A stretch of 64,000 nt of DNA from Daphnia carinata. Its lineage: Eukaryota; Arthropoda; Branchiopoda; Diplostraca; Daphniidae. Below, piece after piece: positions 33,863-47,200 of the stretch. The notes beneath the pieces were generated by a model. That model had not been told where the DNA came from, searched no databases, and saw nothing but the letters and a program-made list of their open reading frames with translations. The first letter of the stretch is position 1. Each line of letters starts with the position of its first letter. The position numbers and the translations under genes were made by a program. The stretch covers positions 2,666,001-2,730,000 of the forward strand of contig NC_081335.1 of assembly GCF_022539665.2 (NCBI RefSeq), read 5' to 3'.

Positions 33863-35134
33863 AACGAAACAAAAACAAAACAAAATCCGATAGCGTGTTA
33901 TCCTACCATCCCCCTATTATTGGATGGCGTAAGACAGCTATACAAGACGAAAAACAAGGGCGACACAATTTTTTCAGGTGAATCGCTCAATGGTTTGATT
34001 ATCATTGTGGACGATCGCAAAAGAAAGGCAAAAAAAAAAAAAGAAAAAAAAAAGAAGAATAAATTCCTTGATTCCCGGACAGAATGAAAGACGAATCCAG
34101 TTCTTCTTTTCTTCTTTTTTTTTTTTTTTTTCTGTTTAGAACAGTGTCTCACCTTTCCCACCCAACGCCATCGCGATTGATCTGACACGTAACAACAACA
34201 ACAACAACAGAGGAAACAGTGAGAAAAAAAAAAAAAAAAAGACGTGAAAGACAAGCATTTTGACAGCGTATCTTTGAAAATCATAATTTTTTTTTTATCC
34301 CTTTCAATTCACGTATCGACGCTTTGGTTACATTCATTTTTTTTTTTTTTTTTTTTAAAACTATATGAGATGTTTGAAGGTAACAAGAGAACAACAAAAA
34401 GAAAAAAAAAAAAAGGAAACCTGCTATGGAAATTCAGAGTGTAAAAGAAAACCCCAAAACATAAGAATCTAGCGGGATAAATACTGGAATTTAATTTGCA
34501 TGTTAATGAAGCCGGCCCTCCCTCTTTGAAACAGTTTTTCTCACCCTAGACACCACACGAAAACACGTGAAAAAAAGTAAAAAAAAAAAAACAAACAAAA
34601 AAACTAAAGACATGTTTGGGTCCATCTACCAAACACATGATTTTGATTACGATTATTGATTGAATTTGATTCTTTAAAAATTTCTCGTAACTTTCCCGGG
34701 AAATTCAAAAAACAAACAAAAAAAAACAAATTCAAAAAGGAATGAATTCAAAAACAAGACAAAAAAAAAAAAAAAAAAAAATGAAAGCTTTTTGATCGAG
34801 GCACGTCGTGTGTGTGTGTGTGTGCCGGCGATCAAAAGATATTTCTGTTGTTGCTGTTGTTAGTTGTTGTTGGTTGTTGTTAGTTGATAATGCCGTATAC
34901 GGCGCGACAAAAGAACTTGCCGACGACGACCGCCTTATTCTACCCAATGATGTACTGTACACACAGACACACACACAAGAGACAAAAAGACCAAAAGGTC
35001 ATCGAAAAACAGAGAAAATAATTCTATTTTCGATTTTAGTAGAGAGGCAAATAGACAATGGATTTTGCTGTGTGCGTGTAGCTGATTTTTTTTTTTTTTT
35101 TTCCTGGAACCTATTTTCAAAATTTTACATTATG

Positions 35135-35172
<38 letters not shown>

Positions 35173-36326
35173 CAAAACGCAAATTGATCGTCTATGTGGG
35201 GTAAGAAAACAACTGACAAGCGGCTTCTTCACGGCAGGGTAATATCTACCTAATCTATCTCGTGTGTGTGTGTGTGTATCCACTTTGACTAACAGCACCC
35301 GCGAATTTCAAATTTCAAAGAATCGCTTTAAGAAAAATGTGATATTTCGTCAAAAGGAATACAGTTGATGTCACCACTTTACTATAGACTGTACAAGTGG
35401 CTCCATCCAATCATTGAATGAATTTTTGATTGAAAACTGAGCAAGGGGAGAGCAAATGGCTAAAAACTCGTTCTCAAAACAAAACAAAACAAAAAAAAAA
35501 ACTGATGGAATATTACTTTTCATAAGTATTTATCTCTTCTTTCGAAAAAAAAAAAAAAAAAAAAGGTACCATTGAAAAAGCAGTGCATTACGCAATACAC
35601 GCATCTTAGATATTACTCACAACGTACTAGGAGTTTGGAATCAAAAAATGAATGGCGGCTATCTCTTGGTTGCGTCGGCAAAAAAAAAAAAAACGGACAA
35701 ATAAGAAAAAAAAAAAAAAAAAAGGTACAAAAAAAAAAAAAAAAAAGATGACACAACCGACCCTGCGTGATGAATAACCTGGCAGTTTCTTATTTTCTTT
35801 TTTTTTTTTTTTTTTTTTTCTGTGTGTGTCCATCCCGTCTTCTCTTCTCAAGAACTGTTGCTCTCTTAAGCTTCCAAAAAAAAAAAAAAAAAGAAAGACA
35901 ACACACATAATGTCATTCATTTTTTACTACTACTACTCTACAGTCGGCTGTCAACGTAGCGACCGACTCGTTTTCTTTCGGTTTGATATATTCGATACTG
36001 CTACTGCTTCTTCTTCTTCTTCTTCTTTCCCACCGTTTTTTTTTTTTGGTTCCAAGTTTCTTATAAAAAAGAAATGAGAAAAAAAAAAAAAAAAACATTT
36101 TCTTGCTAGTTCGTTGGGTTCGATAAAAATACGTGCGGCAGACCCCCACCTTTTTCTTTCGTCTTTGAGAGAAAGGACCAGAGAGGGGGGAGAAAAAAAA
36201 ATAAAAATAAAAATAAAGGAAAAACAAATACCAGTAGCAGGTAGCACCAGGTAGTAATGGCAGCACTAGTGGTGGCCTAGTAGTAAGCAAATGTAAGACA
36301 TCAAGACGAACAAGGCCGCTTTTCTT

Positions 36327-36364
<38 letters not shown>

Positions 36365-36808
36365 AATTATAGAATCGTTTTCTTTCGTTTGAAAGAAAAA
36401 AAAATAAATAAATAAATGCGGACTCCCGACATACGGGACGGAGGGGAGAGAAAAGAAATGCGCCCATTGTGTGAATACAAAATGATTGGAATGTTAGGAA
36501 CTCGGGATAGGCTTCTGTTAAATGCCCGTTATTTGGGCAAACGAAAAAAAAAAACAAAAAAACAAAAAGCAAAACAAGACACCCTTTATTTCATCTGGGC
36601 TGTCCACACGCAAAAGACTAGAAATATTTTCACGGCAATAATGAGAGGCGTGTTATGGCACAGCCATCGACATTATACAATAGGCCTAACCCCACGCCCA
36701 CCCCCAACCAAAGAATAGATCATTTTGGCCGCTTGTCATTTTAAGTCGACCTTTTGTTTAACTCTTTGATCGAATTTTTGAACGCGCGTGTTGAATAGCC
36801 ACGCATTC

Positions 36809-36843
<35 letters not shown>

Positions 36844-39639
36844 GAAAAAAAAAAAAAAAGAAAGAAAAAGGTGGAAATGTTCTTTGGCATGACGAAAGAA
36901 AGTGGACGTCATTAGCGCATCACAAACACGCACACGCTAACTGGTTTATTTATTCTTTTTTTTTTCTTCTTCCCGAAATTCTTTGCGCATTTTTCATTCA
37001 TCAACCGAAAGGCGGGACGTCGATGGCCCAGAGGAGTTTCCCGCCGTCGTTTTGGAACAGCAACTACCAGCCGCCGAAATGCCAGGTGCAGGTGCAACAG
37101 CACCAACAGCAACAACACCTTCACCAGCAGCAGCAGCAGCAGCAACAACAACAACAGTTGTACGGCGCTATGGGTAGCCAGCAATCGGCGGCGGCCAATC
37201 AGCAGCAACAACAGCAACAACAGCACGACCTGTTCAGTCAGGCCGAGGCCTATCACGCTCACGCAGCCGCTCTCAATCATCACCACCACCACCACGCAGC
37301 CGCCCATCACCACGCCGCCGCTCATCATCACGCTCACCTGACTCACGCCGCCCAATCAGATCCTTGGACGCACTACTCTCTCAGTTCACAGGTAAACCGT
37401 TCAAACAGAAATGTTCAACAGAAATTCAAAAAGAAAATGAAATCAAAACAATTGGATGTTAGGCCTATTCGGCGCATAATCTTAGTGGAGGTTATGCGGG
37501 TGTTTCCGGGGTAGCGGCAGCCTCTTCGGCTGCCGCTGCCCGTTTTGGGACCCACCATCAATCCTACGGCTCCTTCCTGCTCCATCAAACTGCCAATCCG
37601 GCCAGCCATCGAGTTTTACCGGCGGCTGCGGCGGCCGCCGCCGCAGCCGCTGCCGCAGCGGCCCATTGTTCCATCAAATCGGAACCGTGGACTTCTGTGT
37701 CTCACCACCGTTACGGCCATCACCCGCATCATCCTCACGCTCACCATCCAGGTGATCCCCTCGCCCTAACAGCTCATAGCGACCTGTCGACAGGTCATCA
37801 TCACCCGGCCATCGATGCCGCTTCCTACACTGCCGGTCACTCCTACACCAACATGCCACCAGGTCAGACAATTTCAATATAAAATCATAAACACCTCCCC
37901 CGCCCCCGCCCTCACCCCCACCAAAAAAACTATTCCTCAATTTTTATGAGCGGGAAAAAAAAATTTAAACGAGGGAAAAAGATTAATTTTTTATTGGTTT
38001 CCCGCCAAACATGAACGTATTAAATAGTTAGGCCGTTGATCAATGACTGTCTCCCGTCAACACCCCTACCCTTATAGTCAGCTGGCTGTTGTTGCATTTT
38101 TCCAATAAAAGCGGATGACAATCCGATCGAAGGGATTTTTACCCCCCTCCAACCCTTATTGAAAATGCAAATATCAAGCAGTGAGGGGAGGGGTAGGTTT
38201 TTTTTTTTTTCGGACGTGTTTGATCTCCCCAGTCAATATATATATATGTATAGGGTTATATCCAATAAAACGAAACGTATGGTCGTTTCGTTTTATAAGC
38301 GAAAAATATCGCAACAAGAGACACACAAAAGATGATCTATAGCTCCATGAAATGGAGGGCTTCTTTTTTTTTTTTTTTTTACGGGAAAAAGGTTCTATAG
38401 TGAGAGGGGGGGGGGGGGGCGACAGAGACACGTGTTCCCATCAAAGCGACAACTCTTGATCTCATCTCATGTGTGCGACAAAATCATTTGTCCCCCCCCC
38501 CTTTTCGTTGTATACAACGATGACGAGCTATTCGAAAACTCAATGTTGTACATTCGATGGGTGGCTACCTTCCCTCCAATAAAGTACCGTCAAACACTAG
38601 TTTTCTTCACCACGTAGACGCATAACACGAGATACAAATAATAGACAGCGCAAACTGACTCGTGTCACTGCACGATCCCCACTTTAATTAAAAATCTCCT
38701 TAGTAATACCAATGCTTTAGTTCCACCCCTCCCACCGTCATGGAACCTGCGACATGAGATTGCGTCGAGTACACGGCGTGATACTCTATATTTGCCCCCC
38801 TCCCTTTTTTTTATTTCGCAATAATGTCCACCCCCCTACACTTGAAAAAAAAAAAAAAAAGAAGATGGGATCCGTTACGCATTGCCACTTGAACAAGGTC
38901 CTTATGGACGTTTTATAACAATATCATCCCGACAAAAAAAAAAAAAAAAAAAGTTTGTTTCCACATGTGAGCAATCTCGTTCCGGCCAGTTCTCCCTGCT
39001 CCTCCCTCGCCGTGAAAACGACATAAATCTTAACTACGAGTCTTTTTTTTTTTTTTTTTACAGGTTATAGAGGGCGTAGGACTATAGACGTTATATCCAC
39101 ATAAAAGTTAGGTTGAAGGTTATGAGAAATTGCGAGAGAATGAGGATGAAAAAAAAGAAAAAGAAAAGAGGAACGAGCGACATCAAAGAGGCTCGTGATA
39201 TTGCTGTGCCTCCTTTTTCCTACGACAATCAAAATCAGAAAAAAAAAAAAGAGAAGAAGAAGAGATGACAAAACGGTGTGGAGAGGGGGGGGGGAACCCT
39301 ATAGAGAAACGGGATCTCTTTTTTTTTTTTTTATATTAACAAGAAAGCGCGTAGGCGAGTTCTATATAGGCTCGCATTTATTGCGTCGACAACAATCCAA
39401 TTAGCTTTGATATTACCATGTGAACAAGAGAAGAAAAACGGGGGGGGGGGGGGGGCCTATTGACATTTTCATTCGTTTAATTCCTTATAAAGAAAAGAAA
39501 TGAGGGAAATTTTGATTCTCCTCATTGATTATTGTTTTTTTTGTTTGTTTTTTTTTTTAACGATTTTGTTTGGAACGTTTTAGGTTTGGAAGCCGGGCAG
39601 GTACAACAAGAACCAGGCAAAGATCTTTACTGGTTTTAG
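30647..39639 (+). CDS. vg: Vestigial, TONDU-domain transcriptional cofactor
   Basis: Five exons (30647-30772, 30876-31578, 37012-37391, 37463-37862, 39584-39639) give 512 residues. The start MSCAQVMYQPYVPYLSSYDR follows an upstream in-frame ATG and matches the conserved Vestigial start. The TONDU motif lies at about 212-243 (AQYLSANCVVFMSYSGDTAS, then VVDQHFSRALN); it binds the TEAD factor Scalloped. The third exon begins with the conserved SMAQRSFPPSFWNSNYQ, and the last exon ends in KDLYWF. Low-complexity tracts are poly-Ala (exons 1 and 4), poly-Gln (exons 2 and 3) and poly-His (exon 3, and near 37700-37760). In insects Vestigial-Scalloped specifies wing and flight-muscle fate; in a wingless crustacean it would act in body-wall or limb margin and muscle. 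That role is inference. The 5.4-kb intron 2 and 1.7-kb intron 4 correspond to the fly enhancer-bearing introns. Confidence 0.96.
32854..32866. promoter_or_regulatory. Tandem TEAD/Scalloped-like motifs in vestigial intron 2
   Basis: ACATTCCATTCCA contains two overlapping CATTCC cores five bases apart; the first, ACATTCCA, is an optimal TEAD site. It follows a (CA) repeat. This arrangement could support Vestigial-Scalloped feedback, but no functional evidence is available from the sequence. Confidence 0.3.
36487..36494. promoter_or_regulatory. Single TEAD/Scalloped-like motif in vestigial intron 2
   Basis: TGGAATGT is the complement of ACATTCCA, the optimal TEAD sequence. It lies 525 bases before exon 3, in a stretch of normal complexity. 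An 8-base site alone is weak evidence. Confidence 0.25.
37863..39583 (+). other. Fourth intron of vestigial
   Basis: The 1.7-kb intron before the terminal exon contains poly-G (38406-38419), poly-C, poly-T and poly-A runs and no coding content. The Drosophila quadrant enhancer lies in the corresponding position. No motif cluster was recognised here. Confidence 0.55.
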
Positions 39640-40078
39640 CGGCGGTGTTTCGATTGCGATCCGCCGGATGGAATCGACAAAGAAAAAATCACACGATTTC
39701 AAAGAAAGGGGAAAAAAAAATTTGTTTGTTTGTTTTTTTTCGCCAATGATTTCATGTCATATATATAATATCCAATTTTCATTTGCATATGCTAATAATT
39801 TCATATATGTGTGTGACCGTACTATTTTACATGTTTTTTGTTTTTTTTGTTTTGTTTTTTTTTCAATTTTTTTCCCCTTTTTTTTCCCGTTTGTGCGTGT
39901 GTCAATTTTACTCCCCACAAAAAAAAATTGGGACGTCACCGGTTCGTACTTTTTTTTAAAAATCAAACCCAAATGACAAGCTAATAATCTTATACATATA
40001 TAATATAAACCTTATAATTGAAACCATCTGCGTGTACTAGTTTTGATTTACTATTCGGCCCGTGTTCTTTTCAATCTG

Positions 40079-40084
40079 AATAAA
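40079..40084 (+). terminator. Polyadenylation signal candidate for vestigial
   Basis: AATAAA about 440 bases after the vestigial stop is the first convincing signal. Further A-rich matches follow near 40400-40420, so the 3' UTR could be longer. Confidence 0.35.
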
Positions 40085-43000
40085 TTTAACGATTCGATGA
40101 GGAAAATTCATCCCCCATTTAAAAAAAAAGAAAAAACAGTTCATTCGGGTGTTGTATATTGTTAATCCCCCCCCCCAAAAAAAAAAAAAAAAAAAAAAAA
40201 AAAACTATGTTACGTTTTGGGATTATACGTGAGCTCTTAAAATGTGAATCGACGTTTCTTTAGACATTTCAATTTTGTTTTCCATTTGACATTTGAGTAA
40301 ATTTAGCCAACAAATATTTCAATAACCATCCCAACCCCGCTGATTTGCATGCCGTTTTCTCTTCGTCTCTGTGCTGCGATATGGCACGAAAAAAAAAAAA
40401 TAATAATAATAAATAAAAAAATAAGAAAAAAAATTTTGAAACGTCAGTGGGACATGCGACTAGTCAAAAGTAAATGAAAACGGTAAAAACAAAAATGGTT
40501 TCATCAATTTCCAAGCAAACAATTTCAAAACCACACACACCCTGCACAAATTTGAATCAAATCATATCATATGTATGCAAAATTAAGAATATGAACGAAT
40601 TGGATTCGTTCAAAAGATATCGTTTCCTTTTCTCTACTTCTCGACTTTTTTTTCCCCTTCTCTTTGTAATTTGGTTTTCCCCAGTTTGACATGTTTCTCC
40701 CGACACGCCCACACGTTGAAATGTTGACACCCCCCCCTTCTCCTTACAATCTCAGTGGCAAGACATCTCCTATACAAAAAAAAAAAATTGTATACGTTCT
40801 TGTTTGTTTTGTTTTGTTTTTTTTTGTTTCTCTTCAAAAAAAAAGAAAATTTTTTTTTTTTTTTTTTTTTAGAAAAATTGGCCGGTTGATTTTCGTGAAT
40901 GTTTCATTTTCTTTTATATATGACTTATATACATCTTTTTATCTTCTTAAAAAACAAAATAAAAGCCTGCCGGAAGATCGAAAATAAACCAGCACCATCG
41001 CCGGGAAAACAAAAAACAAAAAAACGTGAAGAAAAACCAAACCAATAATCTAATAACTATTTACGTCAACAATGTGTGTGTGAGTGTGTGTGTGTGTGTG
41101 TGTGCTACTATTCTACATATAAATATACATCAATGGAAAGCGAAGTAAGCTGAACACACAAAAATCTATCCTTTTTTTTTTGTGTGTGTCGCTCGTTATT
41201 TCGATTTTCAAAAGAGGCAACAAATAGCAACACATGTTTTTTTTTGTTTTTGTTTTTTTTTAAATGCGGCTTCAACTAAAACAAACCGATGGGGTTCTCC
41301 CGTTGACGGAAGAAAAAGTCGTGTACGTTTCTTAATGAGTCGCCTGCAGACGGACGAAAGGCCATCGTGATGGATGGGCAAAAGACTCTCAAGCGGATAG
41401 GGGGGGGGGGCCTTGTTCTCTGTTTTTCGCGCAATGAACTTTGAACTTCCAGCCCAACACACGGAGATAAGAAAAGGAGGGGAAACGAAAAGTGTCCAGC
41501 ATCCGCGTGTTTTTCTCTTTCCTATCGACGTTGAAAGGGTTTTGCGGGGGTTGAAAAGACTTTGTCTTGATGGGGCCCAACACGTGTCGAATTCTTTGTA
41601 ACAAAGACCGGAGAGAAGTAAAGCGACATGTTTATGTCCCCAAAAGGATTTTTCTTCCACTTTTTTTTGGTTCTTTTGTTTTCGCCAAAAAAACAAAAAA
41701 AAAAAAAAAAAATCCCTTTAGCACTTTGGTAAAAAGACGCAGGGCAGTACGAGCCCATTGAGTCGTGTGGGTGACATAATATTAAGGCAAGTTTAGGACG
41801 ATATATTTATTTTATTGGGAAGTCGGGAGTCCTTTGGAACGGAGAAGAAAACAATCAGCACGCGCCACAGTTTTTTTTTTTTTCTGGAAAAGAAATTTCA
41901 AAAGAGAAGAAGAAGACGAAAAAAAAAAAAAAAAGGACGCTGGCCATCAAATAAAGATTGAGCCGGAGAACGGTTTTCAACTAGAGAAAGAGAGTTTTCA
42001 GCTGTTGTTTTTTGGAGTAGGAGGTTCGCTGTCAAAAGAAGAAGAAGAAGAAGAAGAAGAAGAAGAAAAGAGGACAAGAAAACCTGCGTTCTTTTGTTTG
42101 ACTCTTAAAAAAGAGAGAGAGACAGTCTTCTTTTAACTTTAATGACTTTGACAGTTGCCCCGGTTGTTGGGGGGCTTCTGTTTTTCGTGTTGGAACTCGG
42201 CGGAGGACGAAAATGGCTGATCGTTCGCGGCCATGTTTGATATCGATCGTGGCGCTCTGCGTCTCTATAAAAGACAGTCGAGACAGAGATGGATAGTTAA
42301 GAAGAAGCGGAAGAGGGCGGAGTTTCATTTCTCTTATAAATGCCGGCCTCCCACGCTCGACCGCACTTGCCTGGATTGTTCTATTCTCAAAGTTCTCAAT
42401 CGAGGCACCAATCGTCGTCGCAGTACAAAAAGAAATTCAAAGGCACACACAACGGATGGAAGGCATTCCTTCATGCCAATATTACATTTTTTTTTTTTTT
42501 TTTTGGTTTTTCAATTCTCTTATCGACGGGGGAAAAAAAATCTGTCGTCTCTCTCTCTCTCGTCATGCTCGGTAGAAGACGCGGCGGAAATATACATCAT
42601 CCAACGTAACCCATCACAAACGTTCCACCTCTTTTATAGATATCTTTCTCTGCTAGATGTCAATCTCTTTTGTATTCCTTTTCTTTTTCCCTTTAAAAAA
42701 AAAAAAATCCTTTCCCTTTGTATTTTTTTTTTTTTTTTTTTTTAAACAGACGGAGAAACAATCCGTTTCCGCACTATCGTCAGCGTTCAAGAAAAAAAAA
42801 AAAAAAAAGATGCGACGGTGCGCGATCACGCTCTGTAAAACGTTGCGAGGTAATGCCGATCAAAAATCACGCTCTACTACGCATCAAACACGTCCAACGC
42901 TCAAACTCTTTGTCAAAATTTTTTTTTTTTTACCAGACAGTAGGGAATGTCTGGATCAAATTTTTTTTTTTAGAAAACAAAATTTTTTGTTGTTGTTGTT

Positions 43001-43156
43001 TTTACCTCTCTAAAAAAGAAAATGTGAATTCGTGGGAGGGAGACAAAAGAAAAACAAAACGGGGCCTTTAAGTGGGAGTAGGCCTAAGGGGTTCATCAAG
43101 ACTTTTAAAACAACAAGAGGCAAAACAATAATTACACAACATTTGTTGTATATGTT

Positions 43157-43192
<36 letters not shown>

Positions 43193-44211
43193 TGCGCTCA
43201 GTTTACTCGAGACCGCAAACGGTCACATGGAGCTTCATCTTTTGCGTGTAGGCATATCACCTTTCGCTCATGTCCTCGCGTCTTGTTGAAAGAAGAAGAA
43301 GCAACTTTAAGAGCTAAAGAAATCGTTGCGGTGACAGACCCCCCTCCTAAGGTTGTAAAAGCAAGAAAAGAACCAGACGACCCCTGAGGAATCTTTCAAC
43401 AAGCACATCTTCGTGTCGGTACGAATGGTGTGGTGCACAACATCCGGAAAAGCAAAAAAAAAGACAAAAAAAAAAAAAAAAAAACGACAAAAAGAAAAAA
43501 AAAAAAAAAAAGAGCCACCAACGAAGTTTGATAAATTAGTCGGCCAATTTATTTATTTATTTTTTTTTTAACTTGCAGCCGGTGATTTTGCCTTCCAGAT
43601 TAATATAACAATGCGGTAGATGGAACTGAGCTTCTATCACAGATATTATCCGCTAGAAAAATCTTGGGACCATCTTTCTTCTGGACCCGCTAGACAAGAG
43701 AACAACACGGGAGGTCTTTTGCTGTACGGACGTTTTCCGCCATTCGATGTATCGTACGTGATGTTATCTTTTGACCAGAAAAATCATTCGAAGGATGGAG
43801 GTCATCTATTAGTATAGAATAAAGCCTAAGAGTTCCCTCCTATGTACGTAAAAATGACCCCACCAAAACCGAAAATGACCCCTCTATCCAACCACTGCAG
43901 ATCCAATTTCGAAAATAATTCACGTTTTGACAACTTTGTTTGGACAAAACAAAACAAAAAACAAGCCTATACTTTTGGTTTTTCAAAAAAAAAAATCGAA
44001 TGGTAAAACACGTAGAACAGACAATGTCTGTACCTGCGAAGAACAGAGAGAAACAATGGCCGTTACTACGGTAACGTCATCAAAGAGAGAATTCGACCTC
44101 TTAAGTGTATCGTACGGGAGGAAGCAAGAGGGACTCGAGTGGATGGACTATTTAGTCGGGCCCATATTAGAATCTCTGATTAACGCACGCCGACGATTCC
44201 TCATCATCAAG

Positions 44212-44250
<39 letters not shown>

Positions 44251-47200
44251 CATATACAATTCTAAAATAGGAAGGGACTATGGCTGTGTGGATGCACAAC
44301 AGGGTGAGCCCAAAGAGAAGGAAGGTATATCACTGTTTTAGGTGTATAGCAAATACATCGGGACACACGGCGATTTGATTACAAAGCGCGACTAATAAAG
44401 CGAGAAGCTCTCTCCTTTCCGCTTCTGGATAGAGATCCCTTTGATTGTCATTTAATGTACCCCCCCCCCCCCCCTCCGCCCTTACGAAAAAGAAAAGCTC
44501 ACTGAAAGCGGAAGGGCTAGCATTGAGACAACACGAGTCAAACAACACATCTTTTCATTACGGGTTTTCGTCTCTTTGGCGACGTTAATCAAGCGAATAA
44601 AACACGGGCGTTTATTAGAGGATCAAGGAGTTCAACTAAAAAAAAAAAAAAAAGAATGAGGCAGACCCCTCTGCAAATTTCGTGTGGCTTATTCTAATTA
44701 CATTTGGTGGGGGCTGGTTACAAAATGAAACAAGAACACGAAAACGAACTCCAAAATTTCAAAAAACAAAAACAAAAAAAAACTGAATTTTAGTCGGGAA
44801 AAGACACTCGCTTATCTCTTGTTTCATTTTCGTCCAGAAGTTCTTATTATTTTCGACTCCAGATTTTGAATGTCTGTGTAACTATGATGGATGTGGGTCG
44901 GCCTCTACTTTTTTTTTTTTCTTCTTCTTCAACATTGGAAAATACATCAAACATCAGACAGTAGATAATAATATGGAGGGGTATCGTCTATTTTTAGAAC
45001 TCTTCCTAACCATCCCTATGTCGCTACCCATTTATGCTGTTTGTTGTGTTGACGGTTTCGAATATCGTTGTTTCTCATTACTTCAACGACCAGACAGAGG
45101 GGGGGGGGGGGTCTTTCTATTCTTATTAATATAATCAACCTTGTGGCTTTAAAACGGATGGTTATTGAAGAAGTAGAACCGAATCCAAAAAACACAGCGT
45201 TACTTCAATATTAAAAAAACAAAAAAAACAAAAGCTTTGGGACTGAACCGAAGCCGCCGCTCCTTTTCTTTCTTGAGGAGTTGGGAATTTTTTTTTTTTT
45301 TTTTTTCAAGAAAAATGACAGATGACTCCCGTCGGATCCCGAATTAGAAAAAAAGAAAAACGGGCATTTGCGCATCTTTTTTTTCTTTTATTGTTATTTT
45401 GATATCCAACTGGACTCTGACAAACGACTAACACGCATAATTTTCAGCGTGATTTCCCTTTTTAACCGCCAATGATTCACGAAAAAAGAAAGAAACCAAA
45501 ACACAAAAAAAAAAAAAAAAAATGGATAAAGGACGAATTGCCAAAGTGCCTTTCAAAATATTCCACCCGGTGAAGTGTTTCGAGAGCAACACCCAATTCC
45601 ATTCCGGTTGTTCCTACTCACTTCAGCTCATTATGCAATCATAGGCCTATAGTGTTACACGGGTTATTCAACCAATATGGGTGTTAAACGCGTCCATTTA
45701 TTATAGGCCTATCCGCCTAGTCGTGTTCTGCTCCGGCGGAGCTGCAAATGGGCGCACCAACAGCAGAAGGAACCACACAAAAAAGAAAAAAAGGAGAGAA
45801 AGAGAGGAGGGAGGAGGGAAAGAGGATTGCCGGGGTAGTGAAGGCGATAATACCCCAACTGGTCGTAAATCAGCCTACACGCGCACCACATTTACACTAA
45901 AGCACTAAATCAACCGTCATTCAATCACGAAATTTTCCCTTCAAAATGACCTTCCCCCCGTTCGCTGCCTCTATCCGGTTATTTAAATCTCTTTTTTTTT
46001 TCTAAAGTACAAAATGAGCGGTGATGTCACATTCAACAGGAAGAGAAAAATAAAAACAAGCAAACTTTCCAAATAAGAAACAAGTGAAAAAAAAAAAAAA
46101 ATGGGAAAGTTCTGATGCAATCGTTCTTGAAGTTTCATGTCTTGCTAACCGTCTTACTCTCTCTGTCCTCACTCTTCATATTTTTTTTTGTTTGACAACC
46201 TACGGGGTACACCAACGTTAATCGATATAATGACGTATGCTATACTACCATTGGCTTGTAGGTTTAACACACACACACACACACATTGTGTGTGTGTGTG
46301 TGTGTGTGTGCACAGACATACAAGAACAATTCCAATAGATATCACTAAACACGACAATGAAACAATTTCAGCTTTTTTTTTTTTTTAATGACTGCAACGT
46401 TCAACAACAAAAATGTTAACGACCCCCCCCCCCCCCAAAAAAAAAAAACCCAGTGAGCTCTGACCGATCTTGCAATACATTTCCGATTTCCTTTAAAAAA
46501 AAAAAAAAAAAATTTTTTTTGCACGTACGATAATCAGGCCAATTGGTTCTCTTTGGCCAATTAGTACACGAAATTGTGACAGTTTGCATGTAAAAGGGAG
46601 ACCGCCGCCGCCGACATTAGAGTATACTTTGATTGATATTCCAAGGTTATTAAAAAAAAAAATGCTCTTTCCGTCAAACAAGAGTGAAAGTAGAACCTAA
46701 CCTACTATAAACATATCAACTCTCTCTCTGTGTCTGTCTCTATTTAGTTCCATTTCTTTTTTTATTGAAATCAATATCGCTTGGAGAAAAGAAGAATAAA
46801 GCGCGCATTTCCTTTCCCCCCACAGTTAAAGAACGATGAAAAAAAAAACAAAAAAACCAGGGGATCTCTACACAATGTTCTTATCGGGTTGAGCCTGCGA
46901 TGATGCAACGTGCACCGATTTATCATTCCACACCGGTCGTTGTGGAATAGGACACGGAGCGACGAGAGAGCAGCTAACGCCAAAGATTTCACTGCGTGTA
47001 TAGTAGCGGCCCAACTGTATGGCAAACACCGTTTCGTTCCTCCTTTTTCCTGAGAAGAGTTATGCGACCGAGGCGGAGTATATACACAAAATTTCCCACC
47101 GTTTTCAGCTCACGTACCAATTTCAAGTTTTTTTGTTTTTTTTTTATTTTTATTTTTTGTGAAGACGAGCTAACCGAAAAAGAAACAAACGTTCAGGTTG

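Larger units (their letters stand above)
31579..37011 (+). other. Large second intron of vestigial
   Basis: The 5.4-kb intron between the TONDU exon and the FWNSNY exon has no coding content. It holds many homopolymers (for example 31745-31771, 32116-32145, 32950-32979, 33828-33860), an (AC) repeat at 35136-35169, a (TCC)n tract at 33546-33578 and a (CT) tract at 36332-36360. A 165-base island of normal complexity at about 33650-33820 stands out among the tracts and is an enhancer candidate. In Drosophila the corresponding intron 2 carries the boundary enhancer. Confidence 0.6.

Noticed and set aside
35913-36572. Long minus-strand open frame of over 200 codons in vestigial intron 2
   Set aside because: It is built of poly-T, poly-CT and AAG tracts (Phe, Ser, Lys, Arg runs) with no domain, no splice context and no codon-like composition.
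43620-43817. Small gene downstream of vestigial
   Set aside because: The 65-codon frame has no signal peptide, motif or supporting splice sites and lies in repeat-rich DNA.
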